In this document: positions 58,731 to 64,000 of the stretch, piece after piece | Layout of the letters: each line of letters begins with the position of its first letter | Position numbering within the stretch: position 1 is the stretch's first letter | Assembly (NCBI RefSeq): GCF_901709675.1 | Contig: NC_051094.1 | Location: 1,404,501-1,468,500, forward strand | DNA length: 64,000 nt | DNA from: Syngnathus acus | Lineage: Eukaryota > Chordata > Actinopteri > Syngnathiformes > Syngnathidae | Direction of reading: 5' to 3' | Notes under the pieces: model-generated | The model's database searches: none | The model's input: the letters and a program-made list of their open reading frames with translations, nothing else | What the model was told of the DNA's origin: nothing | Program-made: the position numbers and the translations under genes

Positions 58731-61700
58731 CGTTGGGATAGAGGAAGGAGTCATGCCAGGCTGCCAGTAACATGAGTACACAAACAAACAATCTCTGTCT
58801 CTACTTTTAAAAGATGCTAAATGGTTTCTTTCTTATCAGTTGGCATTGGCTTGATTTTGTTTTTTTGGGTTGGGGGGGGGTCATGATTGTTATTAGCAAG
58901 TCTGTGGTGCAGATGTGCAACAGTGTTTTTTTGATCTTTTAAGAGACTTGAGTCTGGCCTGAAAAGCACACCAGACCAAGATGATTTTTTTTTTTTATAC
59001 AATATCAAGATACGATTTTTTTATATCAAGATACGAAACCAATTGAGGTGTCTATTTTTTATTTTTTTGCTCTGATGTGGGAAAACAACAAATGACGGTT
59101 TGTATTAGGAAACAAATAAGACACAAAAAAGACACTGACACCTGATTGCTAACACATAATAAGAAACTCCTTAGGCACACAGGCTAACTATTAGCATCTA
59201 TTACACAATGCCAATCTGAACACAAAGGGTGCTGCAACACTTGTAGACATACCATATAACAAAACCCGTAAGCATATCATTTTTATCCTCTGAGAAAAAA
59301 TATCACTGCCACGTTGAGAAGCTAAGAGTGCTGAGTCTGCAGTATACAGCCTTTCTTCAAACTGCCCCCATGTGGCCCCGTTGTGGCATGCACACCAGAA
59401 GGAGCAATACAATTGAAGGAAGAAGTACGACAATAACTCACTTTATTTTTTTAAATGAGGTAAGTATAAAGTAGCATGTTTGTCATTGCCAAGGAATGAA
59501 TTCCATTCGTATCTTTAGGCACCACTGTTTTCTGAGCTTGTTATGCCTTGTCTCGGGGCAATTTACTGATCATGGGATCTGTTTAGCCTAAGTTCATCAG
59601 TCACTAATAAACCGATTAGTTCTTGACACAGAGCCTGCGTTTGTTTCGCTCTCACATTAAAGTGGTCTTAATGTAAAGATGATGTTTGGAAATGCATCAC
59701 ATGATTGTGGAAAAACAATCATCTCCCGTCTTCTCACTATTTGGGAGAAAAGTATCAATTTCCACATTGTCGACTTTGCCATCTTCCTCACTCGCTTGCT
59801 TGTTTGCTCTCCCTCCCTCCCCCGTGCCCCCCCCCTAGACTGGGTGGGTTTACGAGACAGGGATTCTTTGTGTAAGACCGAGCTGTACAGTTTGCTGTCT
59901 AACTGTAATTTGTGGAGCTTTATTTGCTCCCATAAAATCTCCTGCTTGGATCATCACAAGTTGCCTTTATTAGAGCGGGAAGCCGTTTGGGATTCTCCCT
60001 CAGGTGGTATATACCTGAAATCTACGCCCACCCCATCCATCCTCACGCCACATGAGTCATTTCATGACTCACAAAGAAGTATGGTGTGTTTTTTTAACCC
60101 TTTAAAATTATTGTACGTGTGTTGATTTTTTTTTATTTTACATTGAAATTGACACCCATTCATCGATTCATGACAAATTTTTAACAGACAGTGGAAATAT
60201 GCTTTTATGGCTAATCATCCGCTCAAAACGTTTCCGTTCAAAATCGAGAGTGGTCAGCACTTGGTTAATTAATCTTCTGCCTTTTTTTTTGTCTGTGCTT
60301 GTCATCCAATTTAAGAAGACAAGTATGTCAGTGCTGAGATTCCTGCATTCTTCAGACATACAATCAGGAGTCACGCGAGCAGCCATTGTTATTTCACGCA
60401 CCGTCTTTCCGACTCTTCACGTTTTAACAGGTCCGTAGTAGGAATAACTGCATTCTTGGCATTTTATGCTGTTTCCTCTTTGCACACAAGTCTCCCACTT
60501 CATTGCTTCTTCCTGAGTGGAAAGTGCAAGGGGGCCCCGATGTCCACAAAATGCAGGACCACCCCCCCAAAACAAAAAGCAAGAGTCGGCTGATGGGAAG
60601 CAGGAAATGGTCTTGTGTAATTACTCTTTCCCACTGGGAGTGACATCATGATAGCATTGAACTCTTGGCCATGAATGGATTTAAACACAGCATTTCCTGT
60701 CACCACGGCCGGATGCACAAGAATACATTTTGTTTTTTATCTAACTTCCGCCTGGTTTCTTCCCCCTGCCATGCTGCTCTCACCTTGACTAATTCTCCCC
60801 TTGCCCTCTCATTAAGAGCCAGGCGGCCTTAGATGGACACTTTTGCCCCGTTGTCTAATTTTGGCACCTCAACTGACCTTGGATGTGTATCGGTGCAGTG
60901 GCAGCGTTACATAAGGACATTGGATTTGAAAAAGGTCATGAAAGTGTGCTGCTGTAATAAAAGCAGGATTCACACTGATCATTTCATTTTGCAAGTCATC
61001 CATTGTTTGGGGAAGTCAAATCCTGCTTTGTGACCTCATGGGTTGGAGTGACCCCACGCGGCTGCAGCATATCAACTAGGACACAAAAGCAAGTTAAGAA
61101 AAACACTGCGCAAACCCAAAGACCTGTCTTGATAACATCGGAGGCATTTATGGTGCCAGAAACAATGTCAATCGTCCAATAATATTAAAAGATGAGAAAG
61201 TGGAGGGTCAGGGTCATTCGATTTCGCTTGCCGTATAAATAATCATAAACCTTAAATCCATTCGTGGAAAAAGACTGAGCCAAGGATGGACGGGAACCTC
61301 TGACCTGCTCTATGATGAGCAGGGTTAGGTGGGAGTTTCTAACTGGTCTCACATGTTTGACTTCTCACACGCTCCCAGTATGCTAAATGCAGCAGCGGTC
61401 ATAACTCGGATAGCTGCTGATTCTGGACAGACTTTAAATATCTGTCGGCGTTAGCTCTCCTTAATGTATGTAACCAGTAGCATCGAGATTATCTCCGTGT
61501 GTCCTTTTCTCTCGGTTGCATTGAGAGTTTGATCTAAGCTTCTGTGCCCCAACCCTGTGCTTAGTGAATGTGAGGTCCTGAAAGGCCAAAGGTCAAGTTG
61601 ACAGCGTTTAATCCCCGTCTACGGGCAGTATGCGCTCGGGGCAAGACTGATGAATCTCTTGTTGATGAATTTCCAGTAGCAGCAAAGGTTAATCTTGTTT

Positions 61701-62258
61701 GTAGTGGAACCGGAAAACAAAGCGCGTCGGCTTCACCGGCTCACCTGGTGTAGACTTCATTTTGAGCGACAGCTGAGTCTTTGGGCTTGTGTCCGTTCGG
61801 TAAGACGTTGTTCAGGAGTGCCTTGGGAATTTCAAATTAAACCTAAATAAGGCGGAACATTCACCAAATTGCAGCAAGGTCGCTGAAATTGGAATGCGAT
61901 AAACAAATGAATCAAAATGAAGGTGGCTGTGAAGATGTCAAGGTGGTTTCCAATCTCTGCAGGAGGTTGTTCAAATAAAGTTGGAGTAAGTACACTACGT
62001 GTGTGTTTGTACAGCATGTTAGCTTAGCTAAAGTCTGTTTAGCTACCATGGATGTTTGCGCTAAAGCTAACAGCGCTTGCTCTCTGGTGATACACGTTGC
62101 AGAGTCATGTCTGAGCCAATACACATTCCTCTACAATGAAGCTCTTCATCAAACACCTCCTCCTAAACTGAGCCCGTGTTTGTGCGTCTGTGTGTGAGTC
62201 AATATTTGAGCAACAAACCGGTACTTTCTGCTACTCACTCAGGAGTCAGTCAGTTAGT

Positions 62259-62550
62259 GAGTTAATGAACAACTCCATACACTCAGTTATGAGGGTGTGC
62301 ACACTTTTGCAACCATATGATCTCTTGTTTATTTTATCTCTCCTCTTGTAAACAACATTTTTTTGATCCAGTTGAGTTAATGAACAAATCCACAACCCCA
62401 GTTATGAGGGCGTGCACACTTTTGCAACCATATGATCTCAGTTGTTTATTTTATGCCTCTCCAAATTTCTTTTGTCCATGAGCTGTACTATGGATTATAT
62501 TATAATAGCCTGGCATCTGACTAGGGGTGTGTAGACTTTTTAAATCCATC
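62259..62550. mobile_element. Degraded inverted-repeat element with internal tandem duplication
   Basis: The right end AGGGGTGTGTAGACTTTTTA (62522 on) belongs to the same family as 2095-2425. Upstream, a segment of about 85-90 nt is present twice, starting at 62259 and 62374 (shared GAGTTAATGAACAA, GTGCACACTTTTGCAACCAT), offset by 115 nt. Confidence 0.75.
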
Positions 62551-64000
62551 GCATGCTTCGCTCTGACGCTCATGGCCGTATTTATTTTCCAAACGTGTGC
62601 TCGTATCTCGCCATATAGTAGTTGGTATGGAAGCACTATGTTCCACGCTTGGTGCCAGAAACGGGCTGAGGAGAAAGGCGGCTTTGTATCACATCGTGCC
62701 CACACCCTTTGCGTTCTTGGAACAACAAGTCAAATAAAAGTTGTAAGCTTCTCTTCCTACCAGCCTCTGGTCCACTGACTCCAAACATTGTGGCTCACCA
62801 CAGAACCCCGTGCACCCCCCCAAGTGTAACACTTGAGTTCACGCCCCAGCTCCACCATTAGGTGCGGCGGCGGCAGCGGTGTGAATAGGCGCTCTGTCAT
62901 GTGAACGGGAAGCGAGGCTGGAGCCAACTTGCTTTGAAAAACAACAGCGCAGAGAGAAAATACCCCGGCGGGAACCGACAGGTGCTCTTATTGGAAGACT
63001 AAAGTGACACTTGCACCTTCCAAGCTATACGCTGCTCTCAAGGTTGAAAGCATTTGATCATCTCCCTCACAGGCTGCCTGTCTAAATTCACTTTTGGCTG
63101 GACTTTTTTATTTTTATAAACTCAGCCTGCAGCGTCACCTTCTGTTAAGCCTCCTTCTCTGCTCTCCTCCATGCCAAGACTTTATTTCAACAGTTTGGTT
63201 TAGTAACCGCAAATGGACGGAAATAATCCAAATGGTCTTAAGTAAGATTTCGAGCCATATGTTGTTTTACAACAGACGTTTAACACGTCTTCCTTCATCG
63301 AAGCACGCCATTCGAAAATCTGCTCGTGAGTTTCATCTTATGGGCGAATATCTTCCCAGTTCTTGAGGCTGCCTGCTACATTTGCTCCTTTGGATTTGGT
63401 TCGATGCAACCCGTGTGGGAGTTGAATTCATTCTATTTTGGCTTAAATCTCTTCCAGCAACACGGGGAACGCTTAAAACCTTGGCCGCGCCGCAAAACAA
63501 AGCGATGTTACTTGACGGTCATAGTTATTAAATCAAAACATTCCCATTGTGCACATTCCACTGCAGTAGCCAGCATCAGCGGCACTGTTGCAATTATATT
63601 TATGCGTGCAAGCTGTGCGTCACCATCATGCCAAGACTTAGCGCATGCATGCATGTGGGCGTGTGTTTGGCAGGTGCAGAATATGGGCTGCTGCTGTATG
63701 ACCATATGTGGTACCATTCTGTTCTGGTTGAGGATAAGAAAAGAGCTGGTCCCACTTGAGTCTTTTTGTGTCATAATTAACTTGGATTTTGTAGCGAAAG
63801 TAATCCAATGAAATTAGTGGAAAGCTGGCCACACACAAAACAACCCACTGAATTAAATTCATTTAATGGTAACTACTTGGCATTGATAGAAAATCACATT
63901 ACGGTATTTTCCACCTTGGTAAGGCATGGAATTAAAAATTTAAGTGCAGTATTATTATATGCATTTCATTATTGGCCATTATAAAACTTTTCTTAAACGT

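Noticed and set aside
62620-62760. Possible LTR retrotransposon primer-binding site (TGGTGCCAGAAACGGG)
   Set aside because: No paired LTRs or retroviral-type frames nearby. The short match is probably coincidental.

Overview
This window is vertebrate nuclear DNA, almost certainly from a ray-finned (teleost, probably percomorph) fish. The genes have short introns with GT/AG borders, the intergenic DNA is AT-rich and full of microsatellites ((TG)n, (ATGG)n, poly-G), and the interspersed repeats are of teleost type: a tRNA-derived SINE, L2-like LINE tails and several palindromic MITEs. A pipefish/seahorse-type genome is possible but cannot be settled from the sequence. No bacterial genes, operons, CRISPR arrays or complete viral genes were seen.

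Three protein-coding genes can be reconstructed exon by exon. (1) lzts1 (leucine zipper putative tumor suppressor 1, plus strand): a likely non-coding first exon ends at 24772, and eight coding exons run from 31979 to 36431 (639 codons). (2) hspb11/ift25 (intraflagellar transport protein 25, minus strand): five coding exons from 41622 down to 40134 (134 codons). (3) smn1 (survival motor neuron, plus strand): eight coding exons from 41829 to 43551 (282 codons). hspb11 and smn1 are head-to-head with only 206 bp between start codons, and a palindromic CRE (TGACGTCA) lies between them, so they probably share a bidirectional promoter. lzts1 and hspb11 are tail-to-tail across about 3.7 kb that includes a nested transposon.

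Two further plus-strand candidate first exons (46682-46792 and 57611-57706) each have an ATG, an open frame and a good splice donor in phase 0. The second has a CCAAT box and a CRE upstream. They may be alternative first exons of one gene whose body lies beyond 64000. I could not identify that gene.

The rest is non-coding. 1-24.5 kb is a gene-poor region with MITE, SINE and LINE fragments. 24.8-31.9 kb is the large first intron of lzts1. 43.7-64 kb is largely unannotated sequence with scattered repeats and a 258-nt pure TG tract. The most notable structures are the compact divergent hspb11/smn1 pair, the nested MITE that may supply the hspb11 polyadenylation signal, a long hairpin in hspb11 intron 2, and lzts1 exons that begin with splice-donor-like sequence. 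I saw no clear undescribed biological system.
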